Assembly (NCBI GenBank): GCA_037893245.1
Contig: JBAIAA010000319.1
Span: forward strand, 248,001-312,000
Source of the DNA: Crossaster papposus
Lineage: Eukaryota; Echinodermata; Asteroidea; Velatida; Solasteridae
DNA length: 64,000 bases
Direction: 5' to 3'
In this document: positions 54,956 through 64,000 of the stretch, one piece after another
Layout: every line of letters begins with the position of its first letter
Position numbering within the stretch: the stretch's first letter is position 1
Made by a program: the position numbers and the translations under genes
The notes under the pieces: model-generated
What the model saw: the letters and a program-made list of their open reading frames with translations, nothing else
The model's database searches: none
What the model was told of the DNA's origin: nothing

Positions 54956-55641
54956 GATTCTTATTTAAACTTTTTTTTGTTTTAATTTTTCAAGAAGGAC
55001 CTTTTAGAAGTGACGATCCCCTACATATATATAGCGTTTGGAAATGCTGTTGCTGATTGAGCGGCCATCGTGTTAACGCTTATTTGTGTACGTGAAAGAA
55101 AAACAGTTATAGTAAAATTATCGTGAAATATCGGAGGCATCCGACTTCAAAATGCCGAGATTTTTGGATAGAAATGAAGAACACTTCATACGGGAGTCGG
55201 ATAAAGGTGTCAACAAAAAATGGAAGTGGTCTTGGTTAGAGGCCGATGTGGATATTAAACTGCCTGGTAAACGTATTATTGCCGATAAAGTAAAGTGCAA
55301 TCTCGGCGAGTTCGCCAGAAAGGTAGATATACCAGGGAAGTCGATGTGCACGCTTTGCAATAAACTGATCAACTATGGAAATCGCGGGAAAAGTGCACTA
55401 AAAGCTCATGTTACCACAGCGGAACATGTAAATCTAGTGAAGATAAGAAGGACAAATTATGTCATTTTGATACAGTTTGTATTTTAGTACTTGAGTCTGA
55501 GGTGAATCAGAATGATATTGGCTTTTGTTATTGTTTAAAATCAAAATTCTCAAAATCTTTTCAAGAAATAAGTTTTGTTTACCCATTCATTTAAAAACTG
55601 CTATTAAAGCTCGCAAGGTTTGGTTAAAAGTAATATACAAC
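54956..55641. repeat. macrosatellite spacer 6 (686 bp), ORF at 55152-55487
   Basis: Has AAACTTTTTTTTG, like 40721-40739, where other spacers have AAACTTGTTTTTG. Confidence 0.95.
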
Positions 55642-56577
55642 ATCCCCGGTCCATCCCCGGTCCATCCCCGGTCCATTCCCGGTCCATCCCCGGTCCATCC
55701 CCGGTCCATCCCCGGTCCATCCCCGGTCCATCCCCGGTCCATCCCCGGTCCATCCCCGGTCCATCCCCGGTCCATCCCCGGTCCATCCCCGGTCCATCCC
55801 CGGTCCATCCCCGGTCCATCCCCGGTCCATCCCCGGTCCATCCCCGGTCCATCCCCGGTCCATCCCCGGTCCATCCCCGGTCCATCCCCGGTCCATCCCC
55901 GGTCCATCCCCGGTCCATCCCCGGTCCATCCCCGGTCCATCCCCGGTCCATCCCCGGTCCATCCCCGGTCCATCCCCGGTCCATCCCCGGTCCATCCCCG
56001 GTCCATCCCCGGTCCATCCCCGGTCCATCCCCGGTCCATCCCCGGTCCATCCCCGGTCCATCCCCGGTCCATCCCCGGTCCATCCCCGGTCCATCCCCGG
56101 TCCATCCCCGGTCCATCCCCGGTCCATCCCCGGTCCATCCCCGGTCCATCCCCGGTCCATCCCCGGTCCATCCCCGGTCCATCCCCGGTCCATCCCCGGT
56201 CCATCCCCGGTCCATCCCCGGTCCATCCCCGGTCCATCCCCGGTCCATCCCCGGTCCATCCCCGGTCCATCCCCGGTCCATCCCCGGTCCATCCCCGGTC
56301 CATCCCCGGTCCATCCCCGGTCCATCCCCGGTCCATCCCCGGTCCATCCCCGGTCCATCCCCGGTCCATCCCCGGTCCATCCCCGGTCCATCCCCGGTCC
56401 ATCCCCGGTCCATCCCCGGTCCATCCCCGGTCCATCCCCGGTCCATCCCCGGTCCATCCCCGGTCCATCCCCGGTCCATCCCCGGTCCATCCCCGGTCCA
56501 TCCCCGGTCCATCCCCGGTCCATCCCCGGTCCATCCCCGGTCCATCCCCGGTCCATCCCCGGTCCATCCCCGGTCCA
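55642..56577. repeat. 11-bp array 7 (about 85 units)
   Basis: Same CATTCCCGG variant at the same distance from the left edge as array 6. Confidence 0.97.
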
Positions 56578-57263
56578 GATTCTTATTTAAACTTGTTTTT
56601 GTTTTAATTTTTCAAGAAGGACCTTTTAGAAGTGACGATCCCCTACATATATATAGCGTTTGGAAATGCTGTTGCTGATTGAGCGGCCATCGTGTTAACG
56701 CTTATTGGTGTACGTGAAAGAAAAACAGTTATAGTAAAATTATCGTGAAATATCGGAGGCATCCGACTTCAAAATGCCGAGATTTTTGGATAGAAATGAA
56801 GAACACTTCATACGGGAGTCGGATAAAGGTGTCAACAAAAAATGGAAGTGGTCTTGGTTAGAGGCCGATGTGGATATTAAACTGCCTGGTAAACGTATTA
56901 TTGCCGATAAAGTAAAGTGCAATCTCGGCGAGTTCGCCAGAAAGGTAGATATACCAGGGAAGTCGATGTGCACGCTTTGCAATAAACTGATCAACTATGG
57001 AAATCGCGGGAAAAGTGCACTAAAAGCTCATGTTACCACAGCGGAACATGTAAATCTAGTGAAGATAAGAAGGACAAATTATGTCATTTTGATACAGTTT
57101 GTATTTTAGTACTTGAGTCTGAGGTGAATCAGAATGATATTGGCTTTTGTTATTGTTTAAAATCAAAATTCTCAAAATCTTTTCAAGAAATAAGTTTTGT
57201 TTACCCATTCATTTAAAAACTGCTATTAAAGCTCGCAAGGTTTGGTTAAAAGTAATATACAAC
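56578..57263. repeat. macrosatellite spacer 7 (686 bp), ORF at 56774-57109
   Basis: Shares CTTATTGGTGTACG with spacer 3. Confidence 0.95.
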
Positions 57264-57858
57264 ATCCCCGGTCCATCCCCGGTCCATCCCCGGTCCATCC
57301 CCGGTCCATCCCCGGTCCATCCCCGGTCCATCCCCGGTCCATCCCCGGTCCATCCCCGGTCCATCCCCGGTCCATCCCCGGTCCATCCCCGGTCCATCCC
57401 CGGTCCATCCCCGGTCCATCCCCGGTCCATCCCCGGTCCATCCCCGGTCCATCCCCGGTCCATCCCCGGTCCATCCCCGGTCCATCCCCGGTCCATCCCC
57501 GGTCCATCCCCGGTCCATCCCCGGTCCATCCCCGGTCCATCCCCGGTCCATCCCCGGTCCATCCCCGGTCCATCCCCGGTCCATCCCCGGTCCATCCCCG
57601 GTCCATCCCCGGTCCATCCCCGGTCCATCCCCGGTCCATCCCCGGTCCATCCCCGGTCCATCCCCGGTCCATCCCCGGTCCATCCCCGGTCCATCCCCGG
57701 TCCATCCCCGGTCCATCCCCGGTCCATCCCCGGTCCATCCCCGGTCCATCCCCGGTCCATCCCCGGTCCATCCCCGGTCCATCCCCGGTCCATCCCCGGT
57801 CCATCCCCGGTCCATCCCCGGTCCATCCCCGGTCCATCCCCGGTCCATCCCCGGTCCA
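57264..57858. repeat. 11-bp array 8 (about 54 units)
   Basis: Shortest array. Confidence 0.97.
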
Positions 57859-58544
57859 GATTCTTATTTAAACTTGTTTTTGTTTTAATTTTTCAAGAAG
57901 GACCTTTTAGAAGTGACGATCCCCTACATATATATAGCGTTTGGAAATGCTGTTGCTGATTGAGCGGCCATCGTGTTAACGCTTATTTGTGTACGTGAAA
58001 GAAAAACAGTTATAGTAAAATTATCGTGAAATATCGGAGGCATCCGACTTCAAAATGCCGAGATTTTTGGATAGAAATGAAGAACACTTCATACGGGAGT
58101 CGGATAAAGGTGTCAACAAAAAATGGAAGTGGTCTTGGTTAGAGGCCGATGTGGATATTAAACTGCCTGGTAAACGTATTATTGCCGATAAAGTAAAGTG
58201 CAATCTCGGCGAGTTCGCCAGAAAGGTAGATATACCAGGGAAGTCGATGTGCACGCTTTGCAATAAACTGATCAACTATGGAAATCGCGGGAAAAGTGCA
58301 CTAAAAGCTCATGTTACCACAGCGGAACATGTAAATCTAGTGAAGATAAGAAGGACAAATTATGTCATTTTGATACAGTTTGTATTTTAGTACTTGAGTC
58401 TGAGGTGAATCAGAATGATATTGGCTTTTGTTATTGTTTAAAATCAAAATTCTCAAAATCTTTTCAAGAAATAAGTTTTGTTTACCCATTCATTTAAAAA
58501 CTGCTATTAAAGCTCGCAAGGTTTGGTTAAAAGTAATATACAAC
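57859..58544. repeat. macrosatellite spacer 8 (686 bp), ORF at 58055-58390
   Basis: No private variant noticed. Confidence 0.95.
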
Positions 58545-59557
58545 ATCCCCGGTCCATCCCCGGTCCATCCCCGGTCCATCCCCGGTCCATCCCCGGTCCA
58601 TCCCCGGTCCATCCCCGGTCCATCCCCGGTCCATCCCCGGTCCATCCCCGGTCCATCCCCGGTCCATCCCCGGTCCATCCCCGGTCCATCCCCGGTCCAT
58701 CCCCGGTCCATCCCCGGTCCATCCCCGGTCCATCCCCGGTCCATCCCCGGTCCATCCCCGGTCCATCCCCGGTCCATCCCCGGTCCATCCCCGGTCCATC
58801 CCCGGTCCATCCCCGGTCCATCCCCGGTCCATCCCCGGTCCATCCCCGGTCCATCCCCGGTCCATCCCCGGTCCATCCCCGGTCCATCCCCGGTCCATCC
58901 CCGGTCCATCCCCGGTCCATCCCCGGTCCATCCCCGGTCCATCCCCGGTCCATCCCCGGTCCATCCCCGGTCCATCCCCGGTCCATCCCCGGTCCATCCC
59001 CGGTCCATCCCCGGTCCATCCCCGGTCCATCCCCGGTCCATCCCCGGTCCATCCCCGGTCCATCCCCGGTCCATCCCCGGTCCATCCCCGGTCCATCCCC
59101 GGTCCATCCCCGGTCCATCCCCGGTCCATCCCCGGTCCATCCCCGGTCCATCCCCGGTCCATCCCCGGTCCATCCCCGGTCCATCCCCGGTCCATCCCCG
59201 GTCCATCCCCGGTCCATCCCCGGTCCATCCCCGGTCCATCCCCGGTCCATCCCCGGTCCATCCCCGGTCCATCCCCGGTCCATCCCCGGTCCATCCCCGG
59301 TCCATCCCCGGTCCATCCCCGGTCCATCCCCGGTCCATCCCCGGTCCATCCCCGGTCCATCCCCGGTCCATCCCCGGTCCATCCCCGGTCCATCCCCGGT
59401 CCATCCCCGGTCCATCCCCGGTCCATCCCCGGTCCATCCCCGGTCCATCCCCGGTCCATCCCCGGTCCATCCCCGGTCCATCCCCGGTCCATCCCCGGTC
59501 CATCCCCGGTCCATCCCCGGTCCATCCCCGGTCCATCCCCGGTCCATCCCCGGTCCA
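58545..59557. repeat. 11-bp array 9 (about 92 units)
   Basis: 1,013 bp, equal to array 3. Confidence 0.97.
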
Positions 59558-60243
59558 GATTCTTATTTAAACTTGTTTTTGTTTTAATTTTTCAAGAAGG
59601 ACCTTTTAGAAGTGACGATCCCCTACATATATATAGCGTTTGGAAATGCTGTTGCTGATTGAGCGGCCATCGTGTTAACGCTTATTTGTGTACGTGAAAG
59701 AAAAACAGTTATAGTAAAATTATCGTGAAATATCGGAGGCATCCGACTTCAAAATGCCGAGATTTTTGGATAGAAATGAAGAACACTTCATACGGGAGTC
59801 GGATAAAGGTGTCAACAAAAAATGGAAGTGGTCTTGGTTAGAGGCCGATGTGGATATTAAACTGCCTGGTAAACGTATTATTGCCGATAAAGTAAAGTGC
59901 AATCTCGGCGAGTTCGCCAGAAAGGTAGATATACCAGGGAAGTCGATGTGCACGCTTTGCAATAAACTGATCAACTATGGAAATCGCGGGAAAAGTGCAC
60001 TAAAAGCTCATGTTACCACAGCGGAACATGTAAATCTAGTGAAGATAAGAAGGACAAATTATGTCATTTTGATACAGTTTGTATTTTAGTACTTGAGTCT
60101 GAGGTGAATCAGAATGATATTGGCTTTTGTTATTGTTTAAAATCAAAATTCTCAAAATCTTTTCAAGAAATAAGTTTTGTTTACCCATTCATTTAAAAAC
60201 TGCTATTAAAGCTCGCAAGGTTTGGTTAAAAGTAATATACAAC
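59558..60243. repeat. macrosatellite spacer 9 (686 bp), ORF at 59754-60089
   Basis: Last spacer; ORF copy 10 identical in protein. Confidence 0.95.
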
Positions 60244-61327
60244 ATCCCCGGTCCATCCCCGGTCCATCCCCGGTCCATCCCCGGTCCATCCCCGGTCCAT
60301 CCCCGGTCCATCCCCGGTCCATCCCCGGTCCATCCCCGGTCCATCCCCGGTCCATCCCCGGTCCATCCCCGGTCCATCCCCGGTCCATCCCCGGTCCATC
60401 CCCGGTCCATCCCCGGTCCATCCCCGGTCCATCCCCGGTCCATCCCCGGTCCATCCCCGGTCCATCCCCGGTCCATCCCCGGTCCATCCCCGGTCCATCC
60501 CCGGTCCATCCCCGGTCCATCCCCGGTCCATCCCCGGTCCATCCCCGGTCCATCCCCGGTCCATCCCCGGTCCATCCCCGGTCCATCCCCGGTCCATCCC
60601 CGGTCCATCCCCGGTCCATCCCCGGTCCATCCCCGGTCCATCCCCGGTCCATCCCCGGTCCATCCCCGGTCCATCCCCGGTCCATCCCCGGTCCATCCCC
60701 GGTCCATCCCCGGTCCATCCCCGGTCCATCCCCGGTCCATCCCCGGTCCATCCCCGGTCCATCCCCGGTCCATCCCCGGTCCATCCCCGGTCCATCCCCG
60801 GTCCATCCCCGGTCCATCCCCGGTCCATCCCCGGTCCATCCCCGGTCCATCCCCGGTCCATCCCCGGTCCATCCCCGGTCCATCCCCGGTCCATCCCCGG
60901 TCCATCCCCGGTCCATCCCCGGTCCATCCCCGGTCCATCCCCGGTCCATCCCCGGTCCATCCCCGGTCCATCCCCGGTCCATCCCCGGTCCATCCCCGGT
61001 CCATCCCCGGTCCATCCCCGGTCCATCCCCGGTCCATCCCCGGTCCATCCCCGGTCCATCCCCGGTCCATCCCCGGTCCATCCCCGGTCCATCCCCGGTC
61101 CATCCCCGGTCCATCCCCGGTCCATCCCCGGTCCATCCCCGGTCCATCCCCGGTCCATCCCCGGTCCATCCCCGGTCCATCCCCGGTCCATCCCCGGTCC
61201 ATCCCCGGTCCATCCCCGGTCCATCCCCGGTCCATCCCCGGTCCATCCCCGGTCCATCCCCGGTCCATCCCCGGTCCATCCCCGGTCCATCCCCGGTCCA
61301 TCCCCGGTCCATCCCCGGTCCATCCCC
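60244..61327. repeat. 11-bp array 10 (about 98 units), ends at exon 17
   Basis: The final CATCCCC runs into TCCTTTTCTCACAG, the polypyrimidine tract and acceptor of exon 17, only about 14 bases away. Confidence 0.97.
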
Positions 61328-61341
61328 TCCTTTTCTCACAG

Positions 61342-61520
61342 CGATGGTTGATATTGCATCCAAGGCGCTTCCAGCCCCACCCCAACAGACCTGTCCATCG
61401 GAGGTCGGTGCGCCCCAGGAGAGTACTGCCCAGGGGGTATTGAAAAGCCCATCCCCTGCGATCCCGGGTACTACTGTGAGAGGGCGGGGCTGGCCGTGCC
61501 TCACCTTGAATGCTCACAGG
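61342..61520 (+). pseudogene. GCC gene exon 17 (early TGA)
   Basis: Enters in phase 2: DG, TGA (61349-61351), YCIQGASSPTPTDLS, GGRCAPGEYCPGGIEKP, CDPGYYCERAGLAVPH, CSQG. The TGA stands where GWYC is expected, so TGG to TGA is likely. Exits in phase 1 at GTAAGT. Confidence 0.75.
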
Positions 61521-61649
61521 GTAAGTGGAAAAACATTTATGTTTGTAAAAGTGCCATGGTCTGTAACATTAAATTTATGATTTGCTGTAATTCTGCAAGT
61601 TGTGGATTAGAGCCCAGCCTGGGCTTGGAACTTCTCCTGATATGAGTAT

Positions 61650-61894
61650 TTAACCAGTTCGCGCCGGGATTATTTTAACATCGCCGAGCCCACGGGTGGG
61701 ATTATTTTTAACGAAACTCGATCCGAAGCGGGTTCAGGCTGATAGTGCCAGGAAGCACATCCACGCATTTCCGGCCTTGCTTGCTGCTGACATACATTTC
61801 TGAACTTGAACTTAGCGTGTTTATGCGTCATCCGTTTTGAATTTGTGGAAATTTTTGCGTTTATATATACGTCATCCGGCGCGAACTGGTTAAA
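61650..61894. mobile_element. TTAA MITE family 2, copy D (best preserved)
   Basis: TTAA at 61650-61653 and 61891-61894; inverted ends CCAGTTCGCGCCGG are perfect over 14 bases. Same orientation as copy A. Confidence 0.85.
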
Positions 61895-62083
61895 GAGAAT
61901 AATAAAAAATGAATATACACAATTGCATTCCTTTTTGGTAGGTTTTTGGAGGGGCTTTTTTTTTTTTTTTTTGTGAAGTTGTTATTTTGCTTACTCTACA
62001 AAAGTTATTTACTTTCGAAAGAGACGAACAAAAAAATGAACCCATGTTTAGTTGTAGGACAAGCAATTTGCAAAATGTTTAAT

Positions 62084-62335
62084 CAGGGGCGGATGCAGGA
62101 ATTTAGGAATGTGGGGGTCCTAGCCATGGACGGGGTGTGTGGGGGACTCTCCCCAAAAATTGTTTTTACAGTAGAAGCTCCGAGGTGCATTCCTGGACAT
62201 TATGAGCCTATTTTTCTTATATATTTTGATAATTTTGATCTATTGGAAATCTTTTACAGAAAGTATAACGCTGCTATTTTGTTTTGATATGAAAATACAT
62301 TAATACCCTAGGACCCCTCCCCTGTATCCACACCT
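62084..62335. mobile_element. MITE-like repeat, GGGGCGGATGCAGG ends
   Basis: Left end CAGGGGCGGATGCAGGAATT; right end contains GGACCCCTCCCCTGTATCC, roughly its complement. A widespread type of short repeat in animal genomes, as I recall; superfamily not assigned here. Confidence 0.45.
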
Positions 62336-62797
62336 ATTAATTCGTTTTGGATTCACAATAATTAGGTTATCATAAGGTTGTCTGGTTCCCGCCTCCATCA
62401 GAATCAATAGCACAGGGAGCAAGAAACCATTCTACACATACTTTTCCTTACTTCCATCAGATAGTGTTATTTTTGAGATAATTTCTCTTTTTGGGTCACA
62501 TAAACAAAGTTTTAGGGACACTAACCAGTCCTAAATTCTGTACATGTATGAGTTTCTGGGGTCAAAGGCCATGTAGGGGTCATTATAGGTCATTAGAGGT
62601 CATTGTTTGTATGTATGTTAAAGTTTCCGGTTATGTCTCTGAATCAAATGTATAACTTCTACATGCTTTCATGACTTTTGATAACATTTGGATGCAGTGA
62701 CCGTTGTGGGATAATTAGAGGTCATCATTGAAACAGGTGACACTCACAGCACTCACGATCCGAGGATCACTTGTTTTCTGTATTAATCTTAATTTAG
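62336..62797. other. end of intron 17; GGTCATT-rich
   Basis: Bases 62570-62610 contain three AGGTCAT/AGGTCATT motifs close together, a further decayed relative of the AGGTCA repeat. No gene. Confidence 0.4.
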
Positions 62798-63305
62798 GTT
62801 TTTACTGCACCTTGGAGGCATCTGTCAGCAACCCCACCGACAACGTGACGGGCAACGTCTGCCCTGTGGGTTCCTGAGAGCCCGCCCCTTGCCCGATTAG
62901 CTACTACTTCGACGCCACCGAGCAAAGCGCTAAAACCAGCTGCCAGATCTGCACCAAGGGGATGTACTGCCATCGTGAGGGTCTTCCCACCTCTACGTGT
63001 TTCTGCCAGAGGGGCTACTACTGCCAGATTACGGCCACCCCGGCCGACCACACCTGCCCCCAGGGTCACTTCTGTGGAGAGGAATATGGCGATCCGGAGC
63101 CCTGCCCGTCCGGCACCTACCAGGACACAGTGGGACAGTGGGACTGCAAGACCTGCCTTGCTGGGCATTACTATAATGCCACCGTCGGGCCCGTGGTGTG
63201 GTACGGATCCTACGTCTGCCCAAGTGGGTATTACTGCCTAAATGAGACAACGTACGCAGAGGAGTTTGCCTGCCCGTACGGAACATTCAACAACCTGACA
63301 ACCAG
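62798..63305 (+). pseudogene. GCC gene exon 18 (one TGA), longest exon
   Basis: 508 bases, entry phase 1, exit phase 2 (AG|GTGGGG). Reads GFYCTLEASVSNPTDN, CPVGS, TGA (62875-62877), EPAPCPISYYFDATEQ, CQICTKGMYCHREGL, CQRGYYCQITATPAD, CPQGHFCGEEYGDPEP, CPSGTYQDTVGQWD, CLAGHYYNATVGP, CPSGYYCLNETTYAEE, CPYGTFNNLTTR. Apart from the TGA it is open for 140 codons with modules in perfect register, so inactivation must be recent. The gene continues beyond this exon. Confidence 0.8.
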
Positions 63306-63397
63306 GTGGGGTTAAACATGCAAACTCTTTGAGCATTCATCAAATTCGTTGCAAAGTCAACTCGGAACTCATGGTCTCATGTCAAGTCACAATCAGT

Positions 63398-63556
63398 GGA
63401 GTGCTGTGGTCTAGTTGTCTGGAGCATTGAAATTGCAGTCTGTAGGTAAAGCTGCAGGTTGTAGGTTCGAGTCCAGCCTAGGACTACGGTGTGTGTGCCC
63501 TTGAACAAGGCACCTTGTCACTCGTTGCTTCTCTCCACCCAAGAGTAAATGGGTAC
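63398..63556 (+). mobile_element. SINE family 1 copy (3' truncated)
   Basis: GTGCTGTGGTCTAGTTG (box-A region), GTAGGTTCGAGTCC (box B), then CAAGGCACCTTGTCACTC and GAGTAAATGGGTACC. Stops there. Confidence 0.75.
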
Positions 63557-63577
63557 CAGTTCACGTCGAATGAGGTG

Positions 63578-63751
63578 TATATACGTAAAGTTTTTCCGGA
63601 ATTCAAAACGATTCACGGATAAACACAATACAAGGAAGGCTGTAAATATCTGTCCACGACCAAAACGCAGTGAGCGAGGCTGGAAAAATCAGGGTTTCAC
63701 CCATATGCCGGGTCCTGTCAACATCAGAATAATCCAGTGCGAACTGGTTAA
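63578..63751 (-). mobile_element. TTAA MITE family 2, copy E (partial)
   Basis: Orientation of copies B and C; ends GTGCGAACTGG|TTAA at 63751; left terminus missing. Confidence 0.65.
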
Positions 63752-63829
63752 CTTTTTGACAGTCTGTATTATACACAAACAAACAAAGTACATATTTATT
63801 AAGCATCAGACAGGTGCTCAAAGCTAATT

Positions 63830-64000
63830 GGGCCCATGAAACATTCCAAATACCATCTCAGCTCCCAGGTGAGTATAAAGCTCCATGCTGCCATTTTGGC
63901 CCAAAGCAGCAATCACTATATCTGCCCTCACAGGTACCCATTTACTCCTGGAAGGGGAGAAATAATGAGTGGCAAAGTGCCTTGCCTAAGGGCACACGCA
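63830..64000 (-). mobile_element. SINE family 1 copy, minus strand, cut by the window end
   Basis: Complement of the 9323 copy from CATGGGCCC back to GTGCCCTTAGGCAAGGCAC. Confidence 0.7.

Noticed and set aside
42266-61327. CRISPR-like repeat-spacer arrangement
   Set aside because: The 'spacers' are identical and the 'repeats' are minisatellite arrays of variable length in a eukaryotic intron; nothing resembles a CRISPR array.

Overview
The window is animal nuclear DNA. Evidence: many small exons with GT..AG borders and matched phases, a histone gene with a metazoan 3' stem-loop, a U2 snRNA fragment, tRNA-derived SINEs, and many eukaryotic transposon families (DIRS-like, L2/CR1-like, mariner, hAT, Mutator-like, TTAA-inserting MITEs, an LTR retrotransposon, an ISL2EU-like element). 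The families and the general look (ACATGTAC-rich, AT-rich introns, GC-rich cysteine exons) suggest a marine invertebrate deuterostome (echinoderm, hemichordate or amphioxus). The species cannot be named from the sequence.

The backbone is one plus-strand gene of at least 57 kb (about 6415 to 63305, open at both ends). It encodes a very Cys-rich extracellular protein of GCC2/GCC3-like modules (CPxGxYC / GYYC pattern). I recognise 18 exons, and most neighbouring exons have compatible intron phases. Many exons are damaged: frameshifts, four in-frame stops where Cys or Trp is expected or plausible, a mutated splice donor, and a MITE inserted inside a codon. It is therefore best read as a decaying pseudogene. 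Several frameshifts are one-base changes in homopolymers and could be assembly errors.

Layout: 1-995 is the edge of a DIRS-like retrotransposon (minus). 2978-3612 is a long-TIR element with a 9-bp target duplication. 5895-6375 is a 60-bp tandem repeat running up to exon 1. 6415-17508 holds exons 1-9 with MITEs, SINEs and an L2/CR1 end in the introns. 17825-20619 is a chain of short-period satellites. 22464-23930 holds a histone H3 C-terminal fragment and an intact H2A gene with promoter boxes and histone stem-loop. 25497-27200 holds exons 10-12. 27205-29229 is a young LTR element with 288-bp LTRs that look identical, inserted four bases inside the intron-12 donor. 29748-35432 is an apparently complete two-gene ISL2EU-like transposon. 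35799-41070 holds exons 13-16 with nested hAT and mariner remnants. 42266-61327 is a 19-kb composite macrosatellite. 61342-63305 holds exons 17-18. The right end is SINE and MITE sequence.

The most unusual object is the macrosatellite: ten arrays of an 11-bp minisatellite (about 1,090 units in all) separated by nine spacers. Eight spacers are exactly 686 bp; the ninth is 1006 bp because of a 320-bp internal duplication. Every spacer carries the same 111-codon zinc-finger ORF, kept identical at the protein level. The spacer is a chimera of two sequences that lie 1.5 kb apart just upstream. The main 11-bp unit, the 17-bp unit inside the LTR element, and two of the three 8-bp satellites all contain regularly spaced G (or C) runs able to form G-quadruplexes. 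In two cases a neighbouring variant lacking those runs is confined to a smaller or less regular block.
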